From the NCBI RefSeq assembly GCF_001613245.1, contig NZ_BDBZ01000001.1, positions 1 through 64,000 on the forward strand: a stretch of DNA of 64,000 nucleotides, read 5' to 3'. Every line of letters begins with the position of its first letter. Position 1 is the stretch's first letter. Under the pieces are notes generated by a model that saw nothing but the letters and a program-made list of their open reading frames with translations, ran no database searches and was not told the DNA's origin. Origin of the DNA: Nocardia speluncae NBRC 108251. Lineage in GTDB: Bacteria > Actinomycetota > Actinomycetes > Mycobacteriales > Mycobacteriaceae. Of the stretch, positions 1-7,932 are shown piece by piece. A program made the translations under genes and the position numbers.

Positions 1-2423
1 CGCCCGTCCAGGACCGTGCACGCCACCGCATTCACCGAGCCGGTGTGTCCGGTGAGGGTGTCGCGGCAGGCGGGGGTGATGCCTCCGCCTGTTGCAGCGA
101 CGGGCATCCAGGTGGACTCCTCGGATCTTTCCGTGAAGGCCGACGTGAGGGTTTTGGTGCCGTGGCGTGCCGCGTCCAGTGCGAGGATGCGGCGCCGGGT
201 GGCGGGGTCGGTGTCGCGGTGGTAGGCGATGGAGGTGCGGTAGATGGCGCGGGTCAGCAGCGCGTCGTCGGTGTGGGCGCGGGGGAACTCTGTGACGAGT
301 GCGGCCGGGTCGCCATGAACCAGGAACTCGGTGTCGACGAGGAGTTCATCCAGGCGGCCGGCGGCTTCCGCATACGCCGGGGCGTGGCGCAGCAAGTAGG
401 GGGGTGCGGTGTCCCAGCTACGGAGGGGGCCGTCGGTGGTGGTGTGGGTGGCGAGGAGGTGGGCCAGAATGTCGTCTGGTGTGGGCGTGGTGGTGTCGGT
501 CGTGGGTTGGGTGAGGTGATCGACCAGCCCTTGGTGGAACAGGCGGTAGAGCAGGGTGCCGTCCCGGTCGGGGGTGGTACGCAGGTAGAACAGGGCATCG
601 GGCAGGAGGGCACGGGCGTGTGCGGCGTCGAGGTCGGTGAACACCCCCGCGAGCGGCAGGGCGACTTCCAGTGGCATGCCCTCACCCTGAGCGTGGGCGA
701 TCGCCGCGAGGACGGCGCGGATGTGGCGGCCCTCGGAGTGGCTGTCCAGTTCCAGGTCGAGCACCCCGGGAAGCGTCGTGGGCGCCGAGTGACCCAGCTC
801 CGTGGCAGCTTCGACACTGTCGGCGGCGGCAACGCGTCTTAGGTAACGGGTGAAGATCCCGGCCACCAGGAACGAGCCCCACTCTGCCCGATGCCCGGGG
901 GACGGGGTGAGACGGTCGGCGACGGCGCGGGCGAGGCGGTCACGGATCGCGCGCATGTGGGGCGATTTATAGGCGGGCATCCTCGCGAGGAAGCCGGTGA
1001 GGTGGTCTACCAGGTCGAGGCGGACCTCCTCGGAGTCAGCGTCATCCAAATCGATGAGGCCGTGTGCGGCCCGTGCGGAATCCAGCAGTGCGGAGAACTG
1101 CGGCCACGGGCGTGTGCCCACCACCATGCGCACCACCGGCCGGCCATCGCTGCGCACGGCACCCGCCAAACCGACCAGCTCCGCGCAGACCGTAACCGGG
1201 TCAACCGTCTCGTCCAGGGCGTCCACGATCACCGCCGGCACCTCACCCATGTCAGCAAGCAGGCCCGCGAGCACGGACGCATCGACGGCGGCTTCCGCCG
1301 CGAAGTCGAGATCGAGTTGGCGGGCGATGGAAGCGAGGACCTCGCCCACATCCCGGCCGCGGGCGTGGACCGCAGCCAGCCGTGGGTTGATCGAGGGACA
1401 CCCCAGCGGATCACGCTCCAACCGTGCGCGAACGTGCGAGGCCGAGCGCATCTCAACCAGTTCTGGATGTGCCGCACACGCCAACGCCCCCAGCAACGCC
1501 GACTTGCCCACCCCGGGATTACCCGTAACCACTTGAAGACCACCCGCCTCGACGTCGTCGAGCCACGGCGCGAGCGCCCGCAGCTGCGAACGCCGACCGA
1601 CGAACTGGGTTCCGGCCTTCTCGGCGAAGTGGGGCGCGTCCCGGTCGAGGAATTCCCGCAGCGCCGGGTCCACATCCGCGACGCTCGCCACAGTCGGGTC
1701 GAAGGCGCCGTTCGGGAAGAACGGCAAATCCGGCTCCCCCGCAGCCGGATCCATCAGGGTACTGTGCACGCTCTGCGAAATCCCCGACATTTTTTCGACC
1801 CGTAGCTGGATCTGCCGCGCCACCGTCTTGAACGGTACGTGCGACCACGATCGGTCGGTATCCAACCCGGTCTCGGCGACGGCCTTCAACACCTCGGCCA
1901 AAGCTATGCTGAACCGCCCGTCGTAGGCGTCCTCGTCCGTTCCGGACGCGGCGATCACCCACGCATTTACCGGCGTGTGGGACCCGTACACCAGATGCGG
2001 AAGCCTCGCCGCACGCCCGGACCGGCACAGGTCGAACAGGAACAACGTCGGCACCCCAGACTGCTGTGCGTCGTTTACCCACTGCGCGGCGTCCGTGCCG
2101 GGCCCGACCTGGGCATCTGCGGGCACCACATCCACACGATGCGGATTAGGGCTCGGCTGTCCATGGGAAGCCACATAAATGAGCCGCGCGGACCCGCCGG
2201 TAGCCTCGGTCACGACCGCCCGCAACGCCTTTGCCCCGATGTCGCGGTGCACATCGGTGACGTACCCCAACCGGCTCAGGGCCTCGGCGACCGGCGGCAC
2301 GACCTCGTCGATGAACGGCAGGTTCGAAAACTCCACCGTGCCAACCGGAACCTCACCTCCCGACGGATTCGCATCGAACCGCCCGATCCCCACCAGCAAC
2401 GCACGCCCGCCGTCCACCCACAC
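1..2423 (-). CDS. Caspase-like protease / STAND NTPase / WD40 fusion protein (partial, runs off left edge)
   Basis: About 808 N-terminal residues are visible. Residues about 8-230 form a caspase-like (peptidase C14) domain: the catalytic His is in VASHG (H87) and the catalytic Cys in LFDLCRSG (C133). An AAA/STAND NTPase follows, with Walker A GNPGVGKS (K307) and Walker B VIVDALDE (D401), then VVGTRP. The segment FHQGLVDHL is typical of the helical region after such NTPases. From about residue 788 the motif TGHTGSVNAVAC starts a WD40 repeat, and the frame is still open at base 1. By family knowledge, WD40 or NTPase modules sense a trigger and release the protease for suicidal or defensive proteolysis; the target is unknown. 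The start is a GTG with AAGG six bases upstream; GTG at 2417 is an alternative. An in-frame stop lies near 2537. Confidence 0.88.
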   Translation of the reverse strand, partial: MWVDGGRALLVGIGRFDANPSGGEVPVGTVEFSNLPFIDEVVPPVAEALSRLGYVTDVHRDIGAKALRAVVTEATGGSARLIYVASHGQPSPNPHRVDVVPADAQVGPGTDAAQWVNDAQQSGVPTLFLFDLCRSGRAARLPHLVYGSHTPVNAWVIAASGTDEDAYDGRFSIALAEVLKAVAETGLDTDRSWSHVPFKTVARQIQLRVEKMSGISQSVHSTLMDPAAGEPDLPFFPNGAFDPTVASVADVDPALREFLDRDAPHFAEKAGTQFVGRRSQLRALAPWLDDVEAGGLQVVTGNPGVGKSALLGALACAAHPELVEMRSASHVRARLERDPLGCPSINPRLAAVHARGRDVGEVLASIARQLDLDFAAEAAVDASVLAGLLADMGEVPAVIVDALDETVDPVTVCAELVGLAGAVRSDGRPVVRMVVGTRPWPQFSALLDSARAAHGLIDLDDADSEEVRLDLVDHLTGFLARMPAYKSPHMRAIRDRLARAVADRLTPSPGHRAEWGSFLVAGIFTRYLRRVAAADSVEAATELGHSAPTTLPGVLDLELDSHSEGRHIRAVLAAIAHAQGEGMPLEVALPLAGVFTDLDAAHARALLPDALFYLRTTPDRDGTLLYRLFHQGLVDHLTQPTTDTTTPTPDDILAHLLATHTTTDGPLRSWDTAPPYLLRHAPAYAEAAGRLDELLVDTEFLVHGDPAALVTEFPRAHTDDALLTRAIYRTSIAYHRDTDPATRRRILALDAARHGTKTLTSAFTERSEESTWMPVAATGGGITPACRDTLTGHTGSVNAVACTVLDG

Positions 2424-2669
2424 TCCCGACCTTCGAATCGAGACACCAGCCTGCCACGCATCGACCGCCCACACACACCGAACAAGACCACTCCGCACAC
2501 CCGCTTCAACGGGTTCAGCCCCACACCATCGGGCTCATGAAACATGCTTTGAAAGACCTTGTAGCCACGCCCGTCAGATCGGCCCCGCTGATACCGCCGT
2601 CCACACTGCTCGGGGACGTTCGCGTGACAACGCGGCCGAGTCTCTGCCCTATCTACTACGGTCGAGACT

Positions 2670-3203
2670 GTGAGCGATACCCAGTGGACGATTCTCGGTG
2701 AGCGACTGGTCGACGAGAACCGGCATATCCGTTTGTCGACGGCGGATATTCGACTTCCTGACGGAGTAGAGTTCACCCAGTACGTCGCCCGTATGCCACG
2801 ATGCGCGATGACCTTGGTGCTCAACGGCGCTCGCGAGGTACTGCTGATGTACCGGCACCGTTGGATCATCGACCGGTGGATATGGGAACTGCCCGGCGGA
2901 TACGTCGACCACGCCGAAGATGTCGCCGCCGCGGCAGCCCGTGAGGTCGAAGAGGAGACCGGATGGCGGCCGCGCACGATGCAGCATCTCGTGACCTACC
3001 AGCCAGCAATCGGCACCCTCGACCATCCCCAGGAAATCTATATTGCCCATGGTGCCGATCTCACCGCTACCCGACCGGATATCAACGAGGCCGAGACGAT
3101 TCGGTGGGTACCACTCGGCGAGGCAGTGGAAATGATCGACCGCGGCGAGATCGTCGGCGCAGCGACCGTAGTGGGTGTGTACCGGGCGCTCACTCTGATC
3201 TAG
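2670..3203 (+). CDS. NUDIX hydrolase
   Basis: A 177-aa NUDIX hydrolase that should cleave a nucleoside diphosphate linked to another group; ADP-ribose-type substrates are the commonest for this shape but are not proven. The Nudix box GX5EX7REUXEEXGU is complete at about residues 76-98 (GGYVDHAEDV then REVEEETGW). The N-terminal beta sheet and the YVARMPRCAMTLVL strand look like the ADP-ribose pyrophosphatase branch. Start is GTG. It is divergent from the caspase-NTPase gene (247 bp between starts) and converges on the XRE regulator with a 14-bp overlap of the 3' ends. It could share the intergenic promoter region with the caspase gene. Confidence 0.9.
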   Translation: MSDTQWTILGERLVDENRHIRLSTADIRLPDGVEFTQYVARMPRCAMTLVLNGAREVLLMYRHRWIIDRWIWELPGGYVDHAEDVAAAAAREVEEETGWRPRTMQHLVTYQPAIGTLDHPQEIYIAHGADLTATRPDINEAETIRWVPLGEAVEMIDRGEIVGAATVVGVYRALTLI

Positions 3204-4545
3204 CGCTCGTCACCTGCCGACGAAACTCCTCTACTGCCGGAATCTCACAGTATGGGGCAAGCCGTGCCCGCACGTCCCGGAGGTAGGCATATGTTCGGCG
3301 CGACTCTACAGTGCCGGCCAGTTCGAGCGCGGTGGTGCCGATCCGGACCGCCTCCTGCGGATCGGCAGCAACGAGGCTCGACGCCAGGAGGCACAGATTG
3401 AATACCTTGCCTCGTTGATAACCGTCGCTCATATTGAGAGATCGCCGCGCGAGCACTGCGGCACGATCGTTGTCGCCGAGGTCACGGAAGCACTGAGCAG
3501 CCTTCGCTGCCATGTACGCGGTGTCGAGATAGGACAGCCATGGAGGACGATTCGAGCCGTCGCGATCGAATGCGCCCTCGGCCGCGTTCAACGAATTCGC
3601 GCAGGATCGGGCATCGGATCGGGCCGCGTGCCCGTGGGCTTCTACCATGTAGCACCCGGCTTCCAGCGCGGGCAGTCCAGCCGAACGGGCAGCGATCTGT
3701 GCGGCCCGTGCCAGATCTACCGCGTCACCCGGCCGTCCGACATATGTCGCCTGGTGACTCATGGCTGCCAGGATCTCGGCTCCCAGTGCCGTATCCCCGG
3801 CGGCGCGAGCCATCCTGAGTGCCTGGATGAGATACCTCTGCGCGAGGCCGTGTTCTTCGAGGTCGTAGGCGGCCCAGCCCGCCAGCTTCGTGAGCTCGGC
3901 GGTGACTGCGAAAAGGCGACGGCCGACTTCTTCGGTATAGCTGGCGCGCAGCAGCGGAGCGACCGACGTGTGTAAGTAGTGCACAACCGTGGAGCGGACC
4001 TTACCGCCTCCGACTTGATTGTCCAGATCGCGAAACGCGGTGGTCATGGTGCGCAAAGCGTCGATATCGGATACTCCGATACGGCGGAGCCCTGTAGTCG
4101 AGGCCGGGTGCTCGCGGCCGGGGAGGGTCAGCCAGCGCATGCTCGCGGCCGGGTAGACCGCGACCGCGTACGCAGTGCCTTCCAGGAACCGGCGACGTTC
4201 CACATCACTGCTCCACAACTCGGTGACGGAGGCGGTCGCCCCCGCGAGGGTCAGCGAAAATTCCAGCCCCGACTTCGCCGATCGATCGACCGCCATCCCG
4301 CAATCGGACGGTGTGATGCGGCGACCACACAGCTCCGTCAGAACCTCAGCGATCAAGTTCGGCCCGGGTGACGTCGGTTGCTCCCCAGCCAGCCATCGGC
4401 CTACAGACGTGTGGTCGTAGCGGAGTTCTATCCCGATACCCCGGCCACGTTCGACTATTCGCCGCGCGAACCCTTTCCGGCTCGCACGAGTTTCGTAGAG
4501 CAGCTCGCCCAGTTGATGGTTCGGCTGCTTGGGGCGACGTCCCAT
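3190..4545 (-). CDS. XRE-type regulator with C-terminal TPR-like helices
   Basis: A 451-aa protein. The first ~75 residues look like a helix-turn-helix with GELLYETRASRKGFARRI and the recognition-helix segment DHTSVGRWLAGEQP. The rest is alpha-helical with repeated A/L-rich pairs (for example AGWAAYDLEEHGLAQRYLIQAL, shown only in part), like the tetratricopeptide domain of actinobacterial regulators of the NsdA type. The ATG at 4545 begins MGRRPKQPNHQLGELL and fits the family better than an upstream in-frame ATG at 4614. It is divergent from the coupled micro-operon at 4702-5200, which it may control. Such regulators often have small partner genes beside them; that pairing is inferred here. 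Confidence 0.82.
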   Translation of the reverse strand: MGRRPKQPNHQLGELLYETRASRKGFARRIVERGRGIGIELRYDHTSVGRWLAGEQPTSPGPNLIAEVLTELCGRRITPSDCGMAVDRSAKSGLEFSLTLAGATASVTELWSSDVERRRFLEGTAYAVAVYPAASMRWLTLPGREHPASTTGLRRIGVSDIDALRTMTTAFRDLDNQVGGGKVRSTVVHYLHTSVAPLLRASYTEEVGRRLFAVTAELTKLAGWAAYDLEEHGLAQRYLIQALRMARAAGDTALGAEILAAMSHQATYVGRPGDAVDLARAAQIAARSAGLPALEAGCYMVEAHGHAARSDARSCANSLNAAEGAFDRDGSNRPPWLSYLDTAYMAAKAAQCFRDLGDNDRAAVLARRSLNMSDGYQRGKVFNLCLLASSLVAADPQEAVRIGTTALELAGTVESRRTYAYLRDVRARLAPYCEIPAVEEFRRQVTSARSE

Positions 4546-4701
4546 TACCGAAGTGTGGCACGAACTTCGCTCCGGTGACGACGACGTGCTCTTCTGCACA
4601 CCCCCTCTGCGCACACCTGCCGTCTCCGCGCGCCTTGTCTACCGCTGCGCTGAGCGATGAACTGGGCCAACTGATCCGATCGTGACACCAAAGGAACACA
4701 A

Positions 4702-4818
4702 ATGCCCGAGCTTGAACACGTCCACCGTGAGGGACTTGTGCCGCTCGCTGATCTCCGGGTCGGGACTCCTCGTAGACGAGCCTTCTTCGGCGTCGCCGGA
4801 AACGCGGTAGTGCGATGA
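4702..4818 (+). CDS. Small 38-aa protein, first gene of a coupled micro-operon
   Basis: A short open frame beginning MPELEHVHREGLVPLADL and ending in a basic/hydrophobic tail (PRRRAFFGVAGNAVVR). It has a good ribosome site (AAGGAA, about 6 bases before the ATG), and its stop overlaps the next start (ATGA at 4815-4818), which argues that it is translated. I recognise no family. It is divergent from the XRE/TPR regulator, so it could be a peptide partner of that regulator; this is inference only. Confidence 0.6.
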   Translation: MPELEHVHREGLVPLADLRVGTPRRRAFFGVAGNAVVR

Positions 4819-5117
4819 TCGGCCCGATTGCATTGGGATGGATCGATGATGACGCCAGCAGTGCGCCCTCATGGGACCGGGTGCAGGTGCTTCGCCTCGC
4901 GAACCGACTTGGCTACGACCTCGTATGGCCGGATGAACGCTCGGTGCTGTCCGTGGCCGACCAAGTGCGCAATTCCGGGGCAGATGTGGTGATTCTTCCT
5001 GCCCCCGATCACCTCGGTCCGCTGGAGTTGAATCGGGTCATGGATGTCGCCGATGTGGAGACTGTCCTGCCGCGCCTCAGTTTCGCACGCTGGGTATATG
5101 GAAAGGTGTCGCCGTGA
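4815..5117 (+). CDS. Hypothetical 100-aa protein, resolvase-like fold possible
   Basis: Starts MIGPIALGWIDDD and contains RVQVLRLANRLGYDLVWPDE and SGADVVILPAPDHLGPLELNRVMDVADVETVLP. The alternating strand/helix pattern with a GADVVILP strand recalls the N-terminal fold of serine recombinases, but no catalytic Ser motif is visible, so no enzymatic role is claimed. It overlaps the upstream 38-aa gene by ATGA and the downstream 28-aa membrane peptide by GTGA (5114-5117), so all three are probably translated in a coupled way. Divergent from an XRE regulator. Confidence 0.72.
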   Translation: MIGPIALGWIDDDASSAPSWDRVQVLRLANRLGYDLVWPDERSVLSVADQVRNSGADVVILPAPDHLGPLELNRVMDVADVETVLPRLSFARWVYGKVSP

Positions 5118-5200
5118 GCGCCCCGGTCGTCGTGGGCTTCGTGATCGCGATCGCTCTACCGCTGCTGGTGATCGTAGCTGCGATCTGGTGGCCGTCGTGA
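5114..5200 (+). CDS. 28-aa single-span membrane peptide
   Basis: The GTG start overlaps the previous stop as GTGA. The peptide reads MSAPVVVGFVIAIALPLL followed by VIVAAIWWPS: one hydrophobic segment fills nearly the whole chain and ends in a Trp-Trp interface motif. This suggests a small membrane protein; there is no signal peptidase site and no recognised family. It is the last gene of the micro-operon beside the XRE regulator. Its size and position fit a membrane effector or a signalling peptide, but that is speculation. Confidence 0.55.
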   Translation: MSAPVVVGFVIAIALPLLVIVAAIWWPS

Positions 5201-5219
5201 GCGGAGCGGGCTCCCATGT

Positions 5220-5238
5220 CGTACAATAAGCCGTACAA
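5220..5238 (+). promoter_or_regulatory. Probable YefM/YoeB autoregulatory operator (two CGTACAA repeats)
   Basis: CGTACAA occurs at 5220-5226 and again at 5232-5238, 12 bases apart, just before the antitoxin gene. Flanking TGTCG and CGACA make an outer inverted repeat. Known YefM operators use TGTACA-type core repeats, so negative autoregulation is a reasonable inference. Confidence 0.5.
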
Positions 5239-5256
5239 CTTCGACAGGACGGCGCG

Positions 5257-5520
5257 ATGTCCAAAGCCTTACCCATATCGACCGTGCGTCAGAACCTCTT
5301 CGGACTGGTGCAGCAGGTCAACGACGACCACGACACTGTCACTGTCGTGTCCAAGAGTGGTGAGAACGCCGTGCTCATGGCGGAAAGCGATTACAACTCG
5401 CTGATGGAGACCCTGTACGTGTTACGCACCCACGGTGGTGCCCGGCTGCTGCAATCCGCCGAAGACGCTCGTGCGGGACGCGCCGAAGCGCATGCGCTCA
5501 TCGATCCGGATGCCGGGTGA
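5257..5520 (+). CDS. yefM: Antitoxin, Phd/YefM family
   Basis: An 87-aa antitoxin. The N-terminal half has the Phd/YefM DNA-binding fold (STVRQNLFGLVQQVNDDHDTV, shown in part; then VVSKSGENAVLMAESDYNSLMETLYVL). The acidic, Ala-rich C-terminus (EDARAGRAEAHALIDPDAG) would wrap and block the toxin. It overlaps the toxin gene by GTGA at 5517-5520, the usual way to keep antitoxin in excess. The protein is expected to repress its own promoter through the repeats at 5220-5238. Confidence 0.92.
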   Translation: MSKALPISTVRQNLFGLVQQVNDDHDTVTVVSKSGENAVLMAESDYNSLMETLYVLRTHGGARLLQSAEDARAGRAEAHALIDPDAG

Positions 5521-5792
5521 CCGCCGCCGAGCGGAAGCTCACGTTCACCGCGCAGGGCTGGAAGTCCTACACAAGCTGGCTTGCCACCGACCGATCCGTG
5601 CTGAAAGGCGCGAACAAGATGATCGACGCGGTTCTGCGTGATCCGTTCGCGGGTATCGGCAAACCCGAACCGCTGCGTCACCAACTCGCTGGTTGCTGGT
5701 CGCGGCGGATCACGCAGGAGCATCGTTTGGTCTACCTCGTGACAGATACCGAAATTGTTGTGGTGCAAGTGGGTTCACACTACGAGGGCTGA
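5517..5792 (+). CDS. yoeB: Toxin, Txe/YoeB family mRNA endoribonuclease
   Basis: A 91-aa RelE-fold toxin of the YoeB branch, expected to cut mRNA on the ribosome. It shows the family core: GWKSYTSWLATDRSVLKGANKMI, shown in part, then the segment KPEPLRHQLAGCWSRRITQEHRLVY and the C-terminal catalytic His-Tyr pair in GSHYEG. Length is normal for the family and no inactivating change is visible. Coupled to the antitoxin by GTGA. The pair lies between the XRE micro-operon and the catabolic operon and may stabilise this stretch of the chromosome. Confidence 0.92.
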   Translation: MTAAERKLTFTAQGWKSYTSWLATDRSVLKGANKMIDAVLRDPFAGIGKPEPLRHQLAGCWSRRITQEHRLVYLVTDTEIVVVQVGSHYEG

Positions 5793-5941
5793 ACTAACAG
5801 TTCGGCGGACCCTGGGGGAGTTCGGTCCGGAAACGGGCGATCCCGGCAGCCGGTCGCGAGCGGTGATCCGCTGACCGTTTACCGGAACCGTGCCGCCGGG
5901 GTCGGCTGAGCAGGGGAGTTGTCGGACGGTGCGTGCACTGG

Positions 5942-6661
5942 TTATTCCTCGTCGTCCGCGGGGTCGGGTGGGCGACGCACCGTGGTGCGGAGCATGACCC
6001 CGGTACTGGTTTCGCCGCCTCGGCGGTGCAGGTTCATCAACTCGTCGAGGCGGTCGTTGTCGTGGGCGGCGAGCGCCTCGATCATCTGGTCGTGTTCGGC
6101 GATCACCCGGGCGCGGGCGGCGGGGTCGTACAGGTAGGCGGCGTGGTAGGGCATGGCCAGCGTCCACAGCCGGCGTACCTCGGCGACGACCAGGTTCAGC
6201 GGGGACTGTTCGAAGATGGCGAAGTGGAAGGCATGGTTGTGCAATCGCATCGCCAGGAGGTCACCGTGTTCGGCGGCGTCGACGACCAGTTCGCCGAGGC
6301 GGCGGACCTCGGTGAGCGCCTTATCGGTGAACCGGGGCAGGGTCGCGATGATCTCCCGCTCGAGTGCGGCGCGCATCAGGTAGATCTGGTCGAAATCCGA
6401 TTGCTGCAGCCGCGCGACCGTATATCCCACGTTGTGTTCGTGGTCGACCAGGCCGGCGGCCGCGAGCTGGCGCAATGCCTCCCGGATGGGGAGCCGGCTG
6501 ACGCCGAGGCGTTCGGCCATCAGCACCTGGCGGATCGGCTGCCCGGGTAGCAGTTCGCCGGTGACGATGAGTCGTTCGATGTCTTCGACGACCCGTGCCG
6601 CCGCCCGTTCGCCGTCGCGCCCGCGGTCTGCGGGCGGGGTTTCTCCGCTGGGTCTGCTCAC
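5942..6661 (-). CDS. GntR-family regulator, FCD (FadR) subfamily
   Basis: A 239-aa regulator. The N-terminal winged helix (about 20-85) has the GntR signature GELLPGQPIRQVLMAERLGV and RLPIREALRQLAAAGLV. The all-helical FCD ligand domain follows, with metal-binding-type residues in RLHNHAFHF and the late His of AEHDQMIEAL. It is the last gene of the echA-fadE-fadE-caiB-gntR operon (GTGA overlap with caiB) and so probably senses an acid or acyl-CoA intermediate of that operon. The TTGGATCCAA palindrome before the first gene is a candidate operator. Start is GTG. Confidence 0.92.
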   Translation of the reverse strand: MSRPSGETPPADRGRDGERAAARVVEDIERLIVTGELLPGQPIRQVLMAERLGVSRLPIREALRQLAAAGLVDHEHNVGYTVARLQQSDFDQIYLMRAALEREIIATLPRFTDKALTEVRRLGELVVDAAEHGDLLAMRLHNHAFHFAIFEQSPLNLVVAEVRRLWTLAMPYHAAYLYDPAARARVIAEHDQMIEALAAHDNDRLDELMNLHRRGGETSTGVMLRTTVRRPPDPADDEE

Positions 6662-7932
6662 GGGTTTCCGAAGATACCAGCCGCACGGAGTTCGTCGATA
6701 CGATCGGTGCCGTATCCCATCGCGGTGAGCACAGCGGTGGTGTCGGCGCCGAGTGGCACGGCGGGACGCGGACGGCGGTGACCGGACCGGCCCAGGGCGA
6801 TCGGGACACCGATACCGCGGTAGTCGTCGTCATCGATGTACAGGCCGCGATGCCGGGCCTGTTCGGATTGCAGCGCTTCATCGACCGTGTGCACCGGGCT
6901 CGCGGGTACGCCGGCCTCTTCGAGTCGCCGGCCAAGATCTTCGCGCGAACACTGCGCGATACGTTCGCCGAGCAGCGCGACGAGTTCATCCCGGTGGGCG
7001 TAGCGGTCGCCGTTGGAGGTGAAGCGCGGATCGCCGGCGAGTCCGGGCAGGCCGAGAGTTTCGGTGAGCGCACGGAATTGGCGGTTGTTGGCCGCGCTGA
7101 CGAAGAAATCACCGTCCGCGGCCCGGAACACCTGATACGGCGCCACTGTGGGATGGAAATCCCCCGTCCGCTGCGGCACCGTGCCGCCTGCCATCCAGTT
7201 GGCCGCGTGGGGGTGCAGGAGGGAGAGGACGGAGTCCAGCAGCGTGATATCGACCAGCTGGCCCTGCCCGCTGCGCCCGCGTTCGAGCATCGCCAGCAGG
7301 ATGCCGCTCACCGCCATATTGGCGGCGACGATATCGACGATCGGAATGCCGACGCGTAGTGGGTTGCCGTCGGGATAGCCGTTGATGCTCATCAGGCCAC
7401 CGAAGGACTGCAGAACGGCATCGTAGCCGGGCAGCCCGCCCATCGGCCCGTCCACACCGAAACCGGTGATCCGGCAGTAGATCATCTGCGGATGGCGTGC
7501 GCTGAGCACGGACTCGTAGTCGAACCCCCAGCGCGCCAAGGTGCCCGCCTTGAAGTTCTCGACCACGATATCGGCGCCCGCGAGCAGATGCCCGAGAATC
7601 TCCCGGCCCGCGTCGGTGCGCAGATCGAGGACGACGTTGTCCTTGCTGTGGTTGAGGCTCGCGTAGTAGGCGCTGCTCGCCCCGGATTCCAGAAAGGGGG
7701 GTCCCCAGCTGCGGGTCTCGTCGCCGGTGGGCGCTTCTACTTTGATGACTTCGGCGCCGTGGTCGGCCAGGATCTGGGCGGTGTAGGGGCCGGCGAGTAC
7801 CCGGCTCAGGTCGAGCACCCGCACCCCGGTGAGCACACCGTTACCGGTGGCGGTGTCCGCCGAACGCCATGCGGCACGGCCGTCGATGGCGGGCATGGCG
7901 GCAGGGTTCTCGGCGGGTGTGGTGACGGTCAT
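6658..7932 (-). CDS. CaiB/BaiF-family (class III) CoA-transferase
   Basis: A 424-aa class III CoA-transferase moving CoA between a donor acyl-CoA and an acid substrate. The family start GVRVLDLSRVLAGPYTAQIL and the GAEVIKVE segment are near residues 35-65. The catalytic Asp is probably in NHSKDNVVLDLR-type sequence or YDAVLQSFGGLMSINGYP, where the family places its glutaryl-aspartyl nucleophile; I cannot fix the residue without alignment. It shares ATGA with the upstream acyl-CoA dehydrogenase and GTGA with gntR. In context it would activate or recycle the acid whose CoA ester the neighbouring dehydrogenases oxidise. Confidence 0.93.
   Translation of the reverse strand: MTVTTPAENPAAMPAIDGRAAWRSADTATGNGVLTGVRVLDLSRVLAGPYTAQILADHGAEVIKVEAPTGDETRSWGPPFLESGASSAYYASLNHSKDNVVLDLRTDAGREILGHLLAGADIVVENFKAGTLARWGFDYESVLSARHPQMIYCRITGFGVDGPMGGLPGYDAVLQSFGGLMSINGYPDGNPLRVGIPIVDIVAANMAVSGILLAMLERGRSGQGQLVDITLLDSVLSLLHPHAANWMAGGTVPQRTGDFHPTVAPYQVFRAADGDFFVSAANNRQFRALTETLGLPGLAGDPRFTSNGDRYAHRDELVALLGERIAQCSREDLGRRLEEAGVPASPVHTVDEALQSEQARHRGLYIDDDDYRGIGVPIALGRSGHRRPRPAVPLGADTTAVLTAMGYGTDRIDELRAAGIFGNP

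Noticed and set aside
45..1805. Long plus-strand open frames over the caspase-NTPase gene
   Set aside because: They are antisense to a frame with clear caspase, Walker and WD40 motifs and are Gly/Val/Arg-rich, as expected for GC-rich antisense noise.
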